Positions 15,318 through 22,156 of a stretch of 64,000 bases of DNA are shown here, piece after piece. Source of the DNA: a virus; the IMG/VR virus record IMGVR_UViG_3300046501_000460, positions 1-64,000 of that record; one strand, 5' to 3'. Position 1 is the first letter of the stretch. Every line of letters starts with the position of its first letter. A program made the translations under genes and the position numbers. The notes under the pieces were generated by a model, which saw only the letters and a list, made by a program, of their open reading frames with translations, had not been told where the DNA came from and made no database searches.

Positions 15318-15410
15318 TTTCGGCGGAAATTTGCCGAAAATTGCAAAAATTTCTGAAAAATTAGTGAAAAATTGCAAAAAGTTTAAAAAATTGAGGGAAA
15401 TTTTTGGGGA
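15318..15410. repeat. Palindrome and phased A-tracts, possible origin or bent DNA
   Basis: Arms 15318-15324 and 15333-15339 (TTTCGGC with GCCGAAA) form a 22-bp palindrome. From 15337 A-tracts of 4-6 recur about every 8-11 bases (starting at 15337, 15345, 15356, 15367, 15376, 15385). Two near-copies of a 17-19-base unit, GAAAATTGCAAAAA-like, lie 30 bases apart (15336 and 15366). The segment is far more AT-rich than its surroundings. Confidence 0.55.
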
Positions 15411-15597
15411 CCCAGGAGCGCGCGGCCACCTGCCGCCCCGCCGAAAACTACCCCCGTCAGAATCGCTCAGATCGCGCCATACGGCACGACACAATCCGCG
15501 TGCGCCAGCGTACACAGAAATAACAAGCGCAACCTGCGCCATTCTGGCGCGTCCTAGGGCCATTGCATAAAAGCAACAGTGTCGATGCCGACGTCCA

Positions 15598-15712
15598 GGT
15601 CCAACCGCATTTAACACTTTGGTCCAACCAATTACGCTGTCTGGTCTGGCCAAAGTGGTCTGACCAATTGTGCGGTCTGGTCAGACCAGGTTGCCCACCT
15701 GCCAGACCAATA
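15598..15712. repeat. Array of TGGTNNNACCA operator-like dyads
   Basis: Perfect dyads at 15619-15631 (TTGGT-3-ACCAA), 15656-15666 and 15678-15688 (CTGGT-3-ACCAG including flanks), a one-mismatch copy at 15642-15652, a shorter copy at 15598-15606 and a half-site at 15702-15709. Centres of the last four full sites are 22, 14 and 22 bases apart. TGGTNNNACCA is the core bound by the FadR/PdhR branch of GntR regulators. No GntR gene is seen in this window. Iteron-type origin binding is the alternative. Confidence 0.7.
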
Positions 15713-15727
15713 GATTTTAACTATACA
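15699..15727 (+). promoter_or_regulatory. Rightward promoter beside the dyad array
   Basis: CTGCCA (15699-15704), 17-base spacer, TATACA (15722-15727). The -35 overlaps the last half-site of the array, so a bound regulator would sit over or next to polymerase. It would drive the gene at 15858. Confidence 0.5.
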
Positions 15728-15857
15728 GGTAATTAAAAAATACAATGAGCTCTAGGATCACAGTTTTGATATGATTCTTACGTCGTCTGGCAAACGACAC
15801 GGCGCCGCAGTCATGGCGCATCACTCTCAACCGTTACACACACGTATAGGACACACC

Positions 15858-16634
15858 ATGAAAACCGCACAATCCCGCACCGTCGCCATGTCCGACATGT
15901 TCCGCGCTCTGGCCGGCTGCCCGGAAGCGCAATTCGATATGATCGCTTGCACGGTCTACAGCGCTGCCTACTCCATCATGCTGGCGGGCAACAAAACCCA
16001 ATTCAACAAGCTGGAAGCGGACGCGGCCATGTACGGCACTAGCACGGACGCGAGCAAGACGATCCGCGCCCTGTTCGGCATCAAGGCGATGAACGCCGTA
16101 TCGAAGCACTTCCAGCGCACCTACTACGCTGTATCCGAAGCACTGCGCCAGTGCGGCATTCCGGCCGACATGCAAAAGGACTTGCCGCAGGGCAAGGCGA
16201 ACGGTGCCGCGCGTCATGCGATCCTTGATCCGCTGGCGCAAGACTACGCTGACGCTTTCACGGCCGTATTCACGTCCGTGATGATTATGCCGACCAAAAC
16301 CGACGAGGAGCGCACGGCAGCGGCGGCGGATCGTGAGGCGAAGAAAGCCGAGAAAGAAGCCGAGGCGGCGAAGCTGGCCAAAGAAGCCGAACGTGAAGAG
16401 CGCGCGAAAATCGACGCTGAAGTCAAGGCGCGCGTTGACCGTGCCACCGAAGCGACCGAAAAGGCGCTGGAGCTGGCCACCGCGCCCGATACCATGGCGC
16501 GCACCGTCGCCGACATGCTCATGTCCGGCACGCTGTCGGCCGATCTGGAAGCACTCCTGATCGAAGCGGCGCAGGCGCGGGAAACGGCTCTGTTACTGGC
16601 GCGCGCCGCCAGCGCCGAACCCGTCCCAGCCTGA
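15858..16634 (+). CDS. 258-residue helical protein with coiled coil, unassigned
   Basis: First rightward gene after the control region. Start at 15858 (MKTAQSRT) with AGGA upstream; in-frame ATGs at 15771 and 15813 lack one. Residues 1-140 are a mixed helical domain; residues 150-205 are a highly charged coiled coil rich in Lys, Glu and Ala; the C-terminus is again helical. No family recognised. As the first early-type gene behind an operator array it could be a host-takeover or DNA-binding protein; that is inference from place only. Confidence 0.8.
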   Translation: MKTAQSRTVAMSDMFRALAGCPEAQFDMIACTVYSAAYSIMLAGNKTQFNKLEADAAMYGTSTDASKTIRALFGIKAMNAVSKHFQRTYYAVSEALRQCGIPADMQKDLPQGKANGAARHAILDPLAQDYADAFTAVFTSVMIMPTKTDEERTAAAADREAKKAEKEAEAAKLAKEAEREERAKIDAEVKARVDRATEATEKALELATAPDTMARTVADMLMSGTLSADLEALLIEAAQARETALLLARAASAEPVPA

Positions 16635-17347
16635 TCCCTCGCGTCCCTACAGGGACGCTGTCTAGTGCGGCGCGTGCGCCGTACCAGACAGCGTTACCCT
16701 GCGCACGTCCGTACATAACGATACGGAACCCCGTGCGCGCTCTTTCGGTCTCGAATCGTCGGCCCAGCTGGCCGATGTACCCCGAGATTGATTGGGAACC
16801 GTCCTTTAACAATGTGCGCCCATGTGTTCCGCGAATCGTGAATTCGTTGCGGACTGTTCTTTGACATCGTCCTTTCGGTGGCTCGTTCGGTTTGCTTCGC
16901 CCTATACCGTCCCGCGCAGTCATGGATGCCGTCAGTAGAAAACGCACAGTCGCCGCCAGTTCGGCGACTGGCGCGATTGCAAAGAAAACCCGTACGACGC
17001 GACGTAGTGCGCCGGGATACGGGTAATCGGTTCGCATGCTGGAGATTGCCGGATAGATACCGGCCGCATCAAAGGCATGGCCAGCGAAAACGGCGCTTGC
17101 CGCAACACGGGAATGGTGTGTTGCGGATCTGGGCCAGATAAGCCGGAACCGGATGAGATCGTTGCAATCGCGTAGGCAAACACAAAATCCGGGTTTAGCA
17201 GGCCCGGCCGCGATGAGCGGAATTGCTTTGGCAAGCGATAGCGCCACCGTCCCGGCGCGCAATAGGGACAACGGTAATACCCTGCGCACTGTCCTTGTCG
17301 GTTGATACGGGCAGGCACAGTGCGCAGTCATTACCGAGGAGGACCGC
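16635..17347 (+). ncRNA. Structured leader region without convincing genes (713 bases)
   Basis: Many perfect stems occur: 16641-16647/16652-16658, 16656-16663/16686-16693 (these two share bases and exclude each other), 16701-16707/16732-16738 enclosing 16709-16713/16722-16726, 16947-16955/16962-16970 (9 bp) and 17282-17292/17317-17327 (11 bp, next to the ribosome site of the next gene). Only tiny open frames exist (16775-16864, 16922-17026, 17077-17175, 17153-17305), with no good ribosome sites. Best read as an RNA leader that controls the genes from 17348 on. Confidence 0.45.
16803..16866 (+). promoter_or_regulatory. nut-like antitermination element (boxA / hairpin / boxA)
   Basis: CCTTTAACAA (16803-16812) and TGTTCTTTGACA (16855-16866) resemble the rrn boxA core (GCTCTTTAACAA). 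Between them is a 5-bp, 5-base-loop hairpin (16832-16836/16842-16846) in the place and size of a boxB. Phage nut and rRNA leader sites use this layout to load Nus factors. Confidence 0.35.
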
Positions 17348-17638
17348 ATGAGAAAAGTCTTGACGTTGCCGATTAAGACGGCCCTGTCTGGCACGCTGGC
17401 GCAGTATGCAAAAGCATTGCCTAAACTGCATGAAAACCTGATCCGCGAACCGGTGATCGAGCAGCGCTCGAAGCTGTTCGATCCGGAGATTGCGCCAGTG
17501 GCGCCGCGCCGGAAGATGAAGAAACGCCACGTCGTCGAATCGACCGGGCTGGCCATGCCAGCACGGCGCGGCGGCGAACTGAATCGGCCGGACAAGTCCG
17601 AGCCACGTACAAACCTGACATTCAACTGGGAGAGATAA
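17348..17638 (+). CDS. Basic 96-residue protein, unassigned
   Basis: ATG at 17348 with GAGGAGG seven bases upstream, just after the 11-bp leader hairpin. The protein is basic, with a cluster 'P-R-R-K-M-K-K-R-H' near residue 55 and a disordered C-terminus. Small basic early phage proteins often bind nucleic acid or a host enzyme; nothing more specific can be said. Confidence 0.75.
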   Translation: MRKVLTLPIKTALSGTLAQYAKALPKLHENLIREPVIEQRSKLFDPEIAPVAPRRKMKKRHVVESTGLAMPARRGGELNRPDKSEPRTNLTFNWER

Positions 17639-17642
17639 CAAA

Positions 17643-17894
17643 ATGAAAACCATCTACGAATCTGCAATCGAAACGTCCGCTGAATATGAGGGCCAGCTGT
17701 GCGACGTAATGCGCGAGTATGGCGCCGATCTGGCCGAACTGACGCGCCGCCTGCACATGCGGCAGGCAGCAATCGCCGGTGAGCAGGACTGGAAAAGCTT
17801 CCCTGACGGAAGCTCGGAAGTCCGGATTACCGAGCTGGACGGCACCAGCCTTGATTACACGGCCTACATTCGCAAGGTCAACCTGGTCTGCTAG
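17643..17894 (+). CDS. Small acidic protein (83 aa), unassigned
   Basis: Start at 17643, four bases after the previous stop, with GGGAGAGATAAC upstream as ribosome site. N-terminal half helical ('E-Y-E-G-Q-L-C-D-V-M-R'), C-terminal half two or three beta strands ('E-V-R-I-T-E-L', 'L-D-Y-T-A-Y-I'). Unrecognised. Confidence 0.75.
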   Translation: MKTIYESAIETSAEYEGQLCDVMREYGADLAELTRRLHMRQAAIAGEQDWKSFPDGSSEVRITELDGTSLDYTAYIRKVNLVC

Positions 17895-17903
17895 AGCTTC
17901 AAT

Positions 17904-17923
17904 GTGAGCGCGTCGGCGCTCAC
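17904..17923 (+). terminator. Hairpin between small genes (weak terminator)
   Basis: Perfect stem 17904-17911/17916-17923 (GTGAGCGC with GCGCTCAC, GTCG loop). No U-tract follows (GTGGACG), so it is more likely an RNA-processing or stability element than a full terminator. Confidence 0.4.
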
Positions 17924-17950
17924 GTGGACGTTCTAACAACAAGGAAGACG

Positions 17951-18199
17951 ATGAAAACCAATCTCCGCACGATCCGTATCGGCCATGGCGCCTACAGCGG
18001 CACCAACGCCCTGAAACACGTCACCAGCAAGTCGGCCGCAGTCCGCGAGCTGGTCCAGCGCGGCGCCGCGCCGGCCGAGGCGCGCCACGTCGTAACGCTG
18101 GCGGCCAACAAGCCGAACGGCTATGCCTGCCTCACGATCAATCACGACGTGGTCGAGATCTTCGCCATGAATACCGCCTGGGCATGGGGGCAGGCATGA
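17951..18199 (+). CDS. Small protein (82 aa), unassigned
   Basis: Start at 17951 (MKTNLRT) chosen over a frame-extending ATG at 17924, because AAGGA lies seven bases before it. Contains a helix 'K-S-A-A-V-R-E-L-V-Q-R-G-A' and a C-terminal beta hairpin. Its stop overlaps the next start (ATGA). Confidence 0.75.
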   Translation: MKTNLRTIRIGHGAYSGTNALKHVTSKSAAVRELVQRGAAPAEARHVVTLAANKPNGYACLTINHDVVEIFAMNTAWAWGQA

Positions 18200-18381
18200 A
18201 CTTCGCTCGATCCCTGCTCAGCCTCGTCACGATCGTCGTGCTGGTGGCCATCGACAACCAGGCCAGCGGCCCCGACGGCCTGATCAACTACGGCGACCTG
18301 ATGCGCCTCGTGGTCTGGTCCCTGATCGCCTGCAACGCTGTCACCATCTACGAGTATGTGCGCAAGGTGGCGCATGACTGA
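18196..18381 (+). CDS. Small membrane protein (61 aa, two spans)
   Basis: Two hydrophobic segments (about residues 5-22 and 38-54) separated by a polar loop. Coupled to the gene before (ATGA) and after (ATGs at 18374 inside its last codons). Holin-like topology is possible; no lysis partner seen. Confidence 0.65.
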   Translation: MNFARSLLSLVTIVVLVAIDNQASGPDGLINYGDLMRLVVWSLIACNAVTIYEYVRKVAHD

Positions 18382-18511
18382 ATTCGACCTGATGCAGCTG
18401 GCCATGGTCGCCGCCGGCGCCATGGCCCTGATCGTCATTGCATGGCCGGAGTCCAGCGCGAGCCGTCAGGCAGGTACGCAAACACCCGCTGCTCTGCCGG
18501 ATCGAACCTAA
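18374..18511 (+). CDS. 45-residue membrane peptide, convergent overlap with next gene
   Basis: ATG at 18374, TAA at 18511. Residues 6-25 form a hydrophobic span, followed by a polar tail rich in Ser, Arg and Thr. The last 77 bases overlap, tail to tail, the minus-strand gene ending at 18435. Good coupling to the preceding gene is the main support. Confidence 0.5.
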   Translation: MTEFDLMQLAMVAAGAMALIVIAWPESSASRQAGTQTPAALPDRT

Positions 18512-19172
18512 ATTCCGTGCAGCCCGCAAGGGTCGCGGCCAGGCGCACCCTGTAGTCGTCACACACGTGGATCGCGACCGGGATGTCGATCCACTTATCC
18601 TTGACCCAGTGCCACTCGCGACCCTCGATAGCCTTGGGCCGAGACGGCTTCTTGAAGTCCGTCTTGACGTTGACAGGCTTGCGCACCGCGCCGGTCTCCA
18701 GCAGATACTTGGCGCGCAGGTCGCGCTCGAATGCCTCCACGCGCTCGACATACACCATGTCGCGCCGGTAAAACTCGGCAGCCATCATCTCCCAGTGTGC
18801 CCGGCAGGCGCCCGGTGAGATGTGACCCATGTTGCTCAGCGGATGGAAGTACAGCGGACCCTTCTTGATCTCACGGTAACGCAGGCGCTTCACGCGCGCC
18901 GGGTAGAGGTTGCCACGCGAGAAGTCCAGGGGATCGGTCCCCAGCTGGACAACTGGAAACTCGGGCCAGTTGCCGTAATACAGGCACCACGCGATGTCGA
19001 CACCGCGCAAGCGTTGGCCATTGAACAGCGTGACCGCGTGATTCGCATCCATGCTTTTCACAGGCATCGCGGCACCCGATGCAAGCTTGCGGTAGAGGTG
19101 CGGACCCTCTAATACAAAAAAGACATGTACGTCCTCTGGAGGGAGGATCGCGTTGAGGTGAGTGTTGGCCAT
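18435..19172 (-). CDS. HNH-like protein with lost catalytic histidines (245 aa)
   Basis: Start at 19172 (MANTHLN) with AAGGG before it; the frame is open further upstream, beyond the promoter. Residues 45-100 follow the outline of an HNH_3-type homing endonuclease: 'N-G-Q-R-L-R-G-V-D-I-A-W-C-L-Y-Y-G-N-W-P', then 'D-P-L-D-F-S-R-G-N-L'. Where an active enzyme has H-x-x-A-W and an I-D-H pair, this one has D-I-A-W and V-Q-L. I infer an inactivated or repurposed endonuclease. It stands alone on the minus strand with its own promoter. Confidence 0.6.
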   Translation of the reverse strand: MANTHLNAILPPEDVHVFFVLEGPHLYRKLASGAAMPVKSMDANHAVTLFNGQRLRGVDIAWCLYYGNWPEFPVVQLGTDPLDFSRGNLYPARVKRLRYREIKKGPLYFHPLSNMGHISPGACRAHWEMMAAEFYRRDMVYVERVEAFERDLRAKYLLETGAVRKPVNVKTDFKKPSRPKAIEGREWHWVKDKWIDIPVAIHVCDDYRVRLAATLAGCTEFRFDPAEQRVFAYLPDGSRWTPAMQ

Positions 19173-19234
19173 AATTACCCTTTTCGTTGTCAGGTGGGAA
19201 ACATCAGGAGCACAGTCCGCTCTTGAAGTTACAA

Positions 19235-19262
19235 ATAATAGCACAGAATCCAAGGTGTGCAA
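19235..19262 (-). promoter_or_regulatory. Sigma70-like promoter for the HNH-like gene
   Basis: TTGCAC (19262-19257), 16-base spacer, TATTAT (19240-19235) on the minus strand, with TGTGC before the -10, as at the late promoters. Confidence 0.6.
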
Positions 19263-19708
19263 GCGGGTGCTTCCCTCTAGACACACCTAAAAAGGTAACT
19301 ACTTATACTGTGATGACATATCCTGATAGGCTTTTTGAAAATTTTGGCTAGAGCGTTTTGGTGTTGAGTCCGTTCTGTTCCCTTATTTTGGTCCTTTTTT
19401 CAAAACGCGTTTTTGGGGGGGCCTTTTATAATTTCTGAAGTGCCGTCCAGAGCACAGAAAATACCTAGGTAAGTCACAGGAATTTAAGTTTTCTGTATAG
19501 TAAGTTTAAAGTGAAGTGTTCTCTTGCCCTATTTCGGATGTGTGCTTCTTTGGACTTCTCGTGCACACTTTTTAAGCAACGTCCGCAAACTGTCACCTTA
19601 TGTGACCTCTCCCCATACTTACTGTGCGCCAGTACTCTTATTCCACGTGCTTGTACGATTCTGGTGGGGGGTACACGCGAATTCACAGCAAAAACTCATT
19701 CTTACGCC
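19263..19708 (+). promoter_or_regulatory. AT-rich upstream region of the large rightward cassette
   Basis: About 450 bases with much lower GC than their surroundings. TATACT (about 19304-19309), TATAAT (19427-19432) and TATAGT (19496-19501) occur as possible -10 elements. Only the last has a fair -35. A 12-base palindrome AAAACGCGTTTT (19402-19413) lies in a T-rich segment. No plausible gene; a 70-codon minus-strand frame (19474-19686) is rejected. Confidence 0.5.
19473..19501 (+). promoter_or_regulatory. Early-type rightward promoter
   Basis: GTCACA (19473-19478), 17-base spacer, TATAGT (19496-19501). It is the best rightward promoter ahead of the roughly 60-gene cassette that starts at 19709. 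Confidence 0.5.
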
Positions 19709-19885
19709 ATGAAATCTTTCTTCCCGTTCAAGAATCCGACCTTGAAAGAAGTACAACAACGTGAAATTTGTGAAACCGAGCTTGCGCTGCACGAAGCCCG
19801 CATCGCCAAGGATCGTGCCGACGCCACCGTCAGCATGTTCGAAACCCGCCTCGAAAGGCTCCGACGTGAACACTTTGGAAATTGA
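19709..19885 (+). CDS. 58-residue coiled-coil protein
   Basis: First gene of the long cassette; ATG at 19709 with no clear ribosome site. Residues 10-55 are one charged helix ('E-L-A-L-H-E-A-R-I-A-K-D-R-A-D'). The open frame continues upstream to 19511, but that part lies in the AT-rich non-coding segment. Function unknown. Confidence 0.6.
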   Translation: MKSFFPFKNPTLKEVQQREICETELALHEARIAKDRADATVSMFETRLERLRREHFGN

Positions 19886-20132
19886 CGCCGTGCTAACAAC
19901 TGCCTACCACGCGGCCGCCACGCTGGCCGCTGCCGAGGTCAAGAAGCACCTGCACCGCTTCGACCTGCGCCGGCATCCGGTCAGCTGCCACGGCGGCTGC
20001 CTGCTCGTGGGCAGCCGCCCCTTCTTCGAGTTCACCGGTGCCCATCCGCTGCATCACGCCATCCGCGAGGCTGGGCAGTTCATCGACGTGCTGCCCATGC
20101 CCGTCCGACGGCTTGTGGGGACCTACCTATGA
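19866..20132 (+). CDS. Small protein (88 aa), unassigned
   Basis: GTG start at 19866 with AAAGG seven bases upstream, overlapping the previous gene by 20 bases. Contains His/Cys residues in the middle ('H-P-V-S-C-H-G-G-C') that could bind a metal, and 'H-P-L-H-H-A-I-R'. No family recognised. Confidence 0.65.
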   Translation: MNTLEIDAVLTTAYHAAATLAAAEVKKHLHRFDLRRHPVSCHGGCLLVGSRPFFEFTGAHPLHHAIREAGQFIDVLPMPVRRLVGTYL

Positions 20133-20428
20133 AGAACCAGTTCCGCGCGCGTATCCTCACGGCGATCCGCGCCCTGATCGACACCAACCCGACCTTGGGC
20201 ATCGCACAGGCCGCAGACCTGATCGCCAGGGAAGACCACCGCCGCAAGGTGCACGAGGTCTGCACCACCATCATCCTCGAGGTGGCGCAGGACCTCGAAC
20301 CTTGCGAATCGATCGATGCCTACCTGCGCCAGCACGGCAGCGCCGTAACGCCCCACCAGGCCCGCCTGAACTGGCTGGCAGACGCCATCAAGCGCTGCGC
20401 CACCATGCCCGACAAGGAGACAGCATGA
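20129..20428 (+). CDS. Helical protein (99 aa), unassigned
   Basis: ATGA overlap at both ends. A fully helical, mildly acidic protein ('R-I-L-T-A-I-R-A-L-I-D', 'S-I-D-A-Y-L-R-Q-H'). Not recognised. Confidence 0.75.
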   Translation: MKNQFRARILTAIRALIDTNPTLGIAQAADLIAREDHRRKVHEVCTTIILEVAQDLEPCESIDAYLRQHGSAVTPHQARLNWLADAIKRCATMPDKETA

Positions 20429-20784
20429 CCAATTCCGCCTACGTACTCGACCTCGAACAGCAGGTTTCCGACCTCACCGGCGACTGTTACCAGAAGCAAA
20501 ATCGCATCCACGACCTTGAGGCCGAGAACGAGAACCTGCAGCGCGAGTTCGACGAGACCGTGCAGGTGCGAGACCAGCTGCTGCGCGACCTTGCTGCCCT
20601 GCGTGAACAGCGCAACAAGCCCACGATCGAGGCCGTCGCCGCCCAGGCCGCGCAAGCCGAGCATGCCGTGCTTGAGGCTTACCTCAAGGTGGCTCTGGCC
20701 GGCCGCGACCCAGCCGACTTCCGCCTGTACCAGCGGACTGACTGGTCGAGCAACACCCGCGAAACGTGGCTGGAGCCGAAATGA
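20425..20784 (+). CDS. Coiled-coil protein (119 aa)
   Basis: ATG at 20425 with AAGGAGA upstream. Residues 5-65 are a continuous heptad coiled coil ('D-L-E-A-E-N-E-N-L-Q-R-E-F'); the C-terminus is a short globular tail containing Trp and Tyr. Phage cassettes often carry such bZIP-like proteins of unknown role. ATGA overlap with the next gene. Confidence 0.75.
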   Translation: MTNSAYVLDLEQQVSDLTGDCYQKQNRIHDLEAENENLQREFDETVQVRDQLLRDLAALREQRNKPTIEAVAAQAAQAEHAVLEAYLKVALAGRDPADFRLYQRTDWSSNTRETWLEPK

Positions 20785-21050
20785 GACCCTTCCAGACCAC
20801 CTATTACGGCCCCGGCCGCGGCAAGAAGAAGCCCATCGTCAAGATCACCTACGGCAGCAATCGCCACGAGATCCTCCCCAACATCATGCGCCGCCTGACC
20901 CAGAACCTCGACGGCGCGGTCGTTGTCGAGACCATCGACGTCGAGTACGGCGAGCTGCTGCTCGTCGTCACGATGTTCCCGGGCGAAGCGATCCGCGTCG
21001 CCTTCAAGAAAGCCACCCACCCGGTCCTCGTGACCCACGAACTGGAGTAA
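20781..21050 (+). CDS. Beta-rich protein (89 aa), unassigned
   Basis: Starts at 20781 (MRPFQTT). Basic N-terminus ('G-P-G-R-G-K-K-K-P'), then alternating strands and a helix. Could bind nucleic acid; no family recognised. Confidence 0.75.
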   Translation: MRPFQTTYYGPGRGKKKPIVKITYGSNRHEILPNIMRRLTQNLDGAVVVETIDVEYGELLLVVTMFPGEAIRVAFKKATHPVLVTHELE

Positions 21051-21053
21051 CCC

Positions 21054-21545
21054 ATGACCCACACCCTCGAAACCGCCAACGACCTGATCGACCGCTATTA
21101 CGCCCTGGTCAAGGCCCAAGCCGACGAGATCGCCCAGCTGCGGGAAGAGCGCGACCTGCTGCAGCGCACCCGTATCGACGACCATACCGCCGAGCTCGAG
21201 GCCCTCAAGCGGGCCCGCCGCGAAGAGCTGGCCGAGTTGGCGCGCGTCTCCGGTGAGCTGGCCAGCGTTTCCGCCGAGCGCGAGAAGCTGATCGAAGCCC
21301 GCCACAACCAGGCCGACACCATCACCCGCCTGCAGCACGAACTTGCCGAGATGACCCGGCTGCGCGATCAGTGGCATCAAGCCTACACGGGCGACGCCGC
21401 CCAGCACGACAAGACGGCCACTATGCTCTGGCAGGTGGAGCAGCAGCATAACGACCTGCTCACGAAGTGCGCCAAGCAGAAGGAGACCATCGACCGCCTG
21501 CAGCACATCATCGCCAATGTTCAATCCCTCGTTTCGGAGGCCTGA
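21054..21545 (+). CDS. Long coiled-coil protein (163 aa)
   Basis: Almost the whole length (residues 10-155) is predicted coiled coil, rich in Glu, Arg, Leu and Gln. ATG at 21054, three bases after the previous stop. Function unknown; presumably a dimeric or structural partner. Confidence 0.75.
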   Translation: MTHTLETANDLIDRYYALVKAQADEIAQLREERDLLQRTRIDDHTAELEALKRARREELAELARVSGELASVSAEREKLIEARHNQADTITRLQHELAEMTRLRDQWHQAYTGDAAQHDKTATMLWQVEQQHNDLLTKCAKQKETIDRLQHIIANVQSLVSEA

Positions 21546-21546
21546 C

Positions 21547-21843
21547 ATGACCCTGACCTGCGACCACCTCCCACCCCTGCGCGGCGCACACGATCTGCTC
21601 GCCAACTATGAGTACGACTACATCTGCCCGGCCCTGTCCGATGCCGCCAACAGGCTGGATCTCGACCAGGAAACTGTCACGCCCATTCACGAGGTCATCA
21701 CCCAAGGTATCGACCACTACAGCGTACTGGACAGCTGGCTCTATGACCAAGGTTTCCGGCCGCAAGGTGAGGCCGACTACATGCGCCTCGCACGACTTGC
21801 GTGGCTGGACAAACTCATCTGGGATATCAAGCATGCTGAATAA
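21547..21843 (+). CDS. Paralog family member 1 of 3 (98 aa)
   Basis: First of three tandem relatives. N-terminus 'C-D-H-L-P-P-L-R-G-A-H-D-L-L' and C-terminus 'L-A-R-L-A-W-L-D-K-L-I-W-D-I' match the next two genes, while the middle is variable. The variable middle of different length between constant ends suggests a family that keeps a scaffold and changes its contact surface. Function unknown. Confidence 0.75.
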   Translation: MTLTCDHLPPLRGAHDLLANYEYDYICPALSDAANRLDLDQETVTPIHEVITQGIDHYSVLDSWLYDQGFRPQGEADYMRLARLAWLDKLIWDIKHAE

Positions 21844-22156
21844 ACAACACCTCCCCATCCTCAAGGCCGCGCGCGACATCGTGTTCGAGAAGGACGGCCC
21901 GATCTGCAGCGCCTTGGACGAGGTGCCCGCCAGCCGTATCCTCATCCGCGACGTCAAGCTGTACATCGCCGTACATCTGGCGCCGCGCAACCTGATGTCG
22001 ACGTGGCTGCTCGAGCAGATGTTTCCGAACATACCCATCCGGGACGTGCCCGAGCCCTACCTCGGTGGGTACTGTGCCGAGAACGGCGTGCTGACCCTCG
22101 CCCGACTTGCGTGGCTCGATCGCATCATCGCCGACATCGAGGAGCAGTCGTGCTGA
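21833..22156 (+). CDS. Paralog family member 2 of 3 (107 aa)
   Basis: ATG at 21833, overlapping member 1 by 11 bases. N-terminus 'K-Q-H-L-P-I-L-K-A-A-R-D-I-V', C-terminus 'L-A-R-L-A-W-L-D-R-I-I-A-D-I-E-E'. A longer, hydrophobic middle replaces that of member 1. Confidence 0.75.
   Translation: MLNKQHLPILKAARDIVFEKDGPICSALDEVPASRILIRDVKLYIAVHLAPRNLMSTWLLEQMFPNIPIRDVPEPYLGGYCAENGVLTLARLAWLDRIIADIEEQSC

Larger units (their letters stand above)
15284..15857. other. Divergent control region without genes (574 bases)
   Basis: Lies between the leftward late operon and the rightward genes. It holds an AT-rich, A-tract-phased segment (15318-15410), an inverted repeat at 15536-15550, a cluster of TGGTNNNACCA dyads (15598-15712) and a rightward promoter (15699-15727). 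No frame has coding character. Best read as the main switch and possibly a replication origin. Confidence 0.7.

Noticed and set aside
15598-15712. CRISPR-like array
   Set aside because: The repeats are short dyads with irregular spacing and no equal-length spacers, and no cas gene is near; they fit operators or iterons.
16775-17305. Chain of small plus-strand frames (16775-16864, 16922-17026, 17077-17175, 17153-17305)
   Set aside because: Some read like protein and most share one frame with the gene at 17348, but none has a good ribosome site and the DNA is dominated by hairpins. Kept only as part of the leader description.
16519-17772. 417-codon open frame on the minus strand
   Set aside because: It runs antisense through the end of one good gene, the structured leader and another good gene, has no ribosome site and low-complexity Arg/Ser content. 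The plus-strand genes it opposes have better signals.
18196-18511. Holin/spanin lysis cassette from the two small membrane proteins
   Set aside because: No endolysin, signal-anchor lysin or lipoprotein box is nearby, so a lysis call cannot be supported.
19474-19686. 70-codon minus-strand frame with Cys residues in the AT-rich region
   Set aside because: GTG start without ribosome site, lies over a likely rightward promoter, and the Cys pattern is too short to call a zinc ribbon.
15284-19708. Possible tRNA genes in the intergenic regions
   Set aside because: I looked for T-loop strings with matching acceptor stems; a TCGAAT at about 16751 has no fitting stem. No tRNA could be supported by eye; tRNAscan-SE or ARAGORN would decide.
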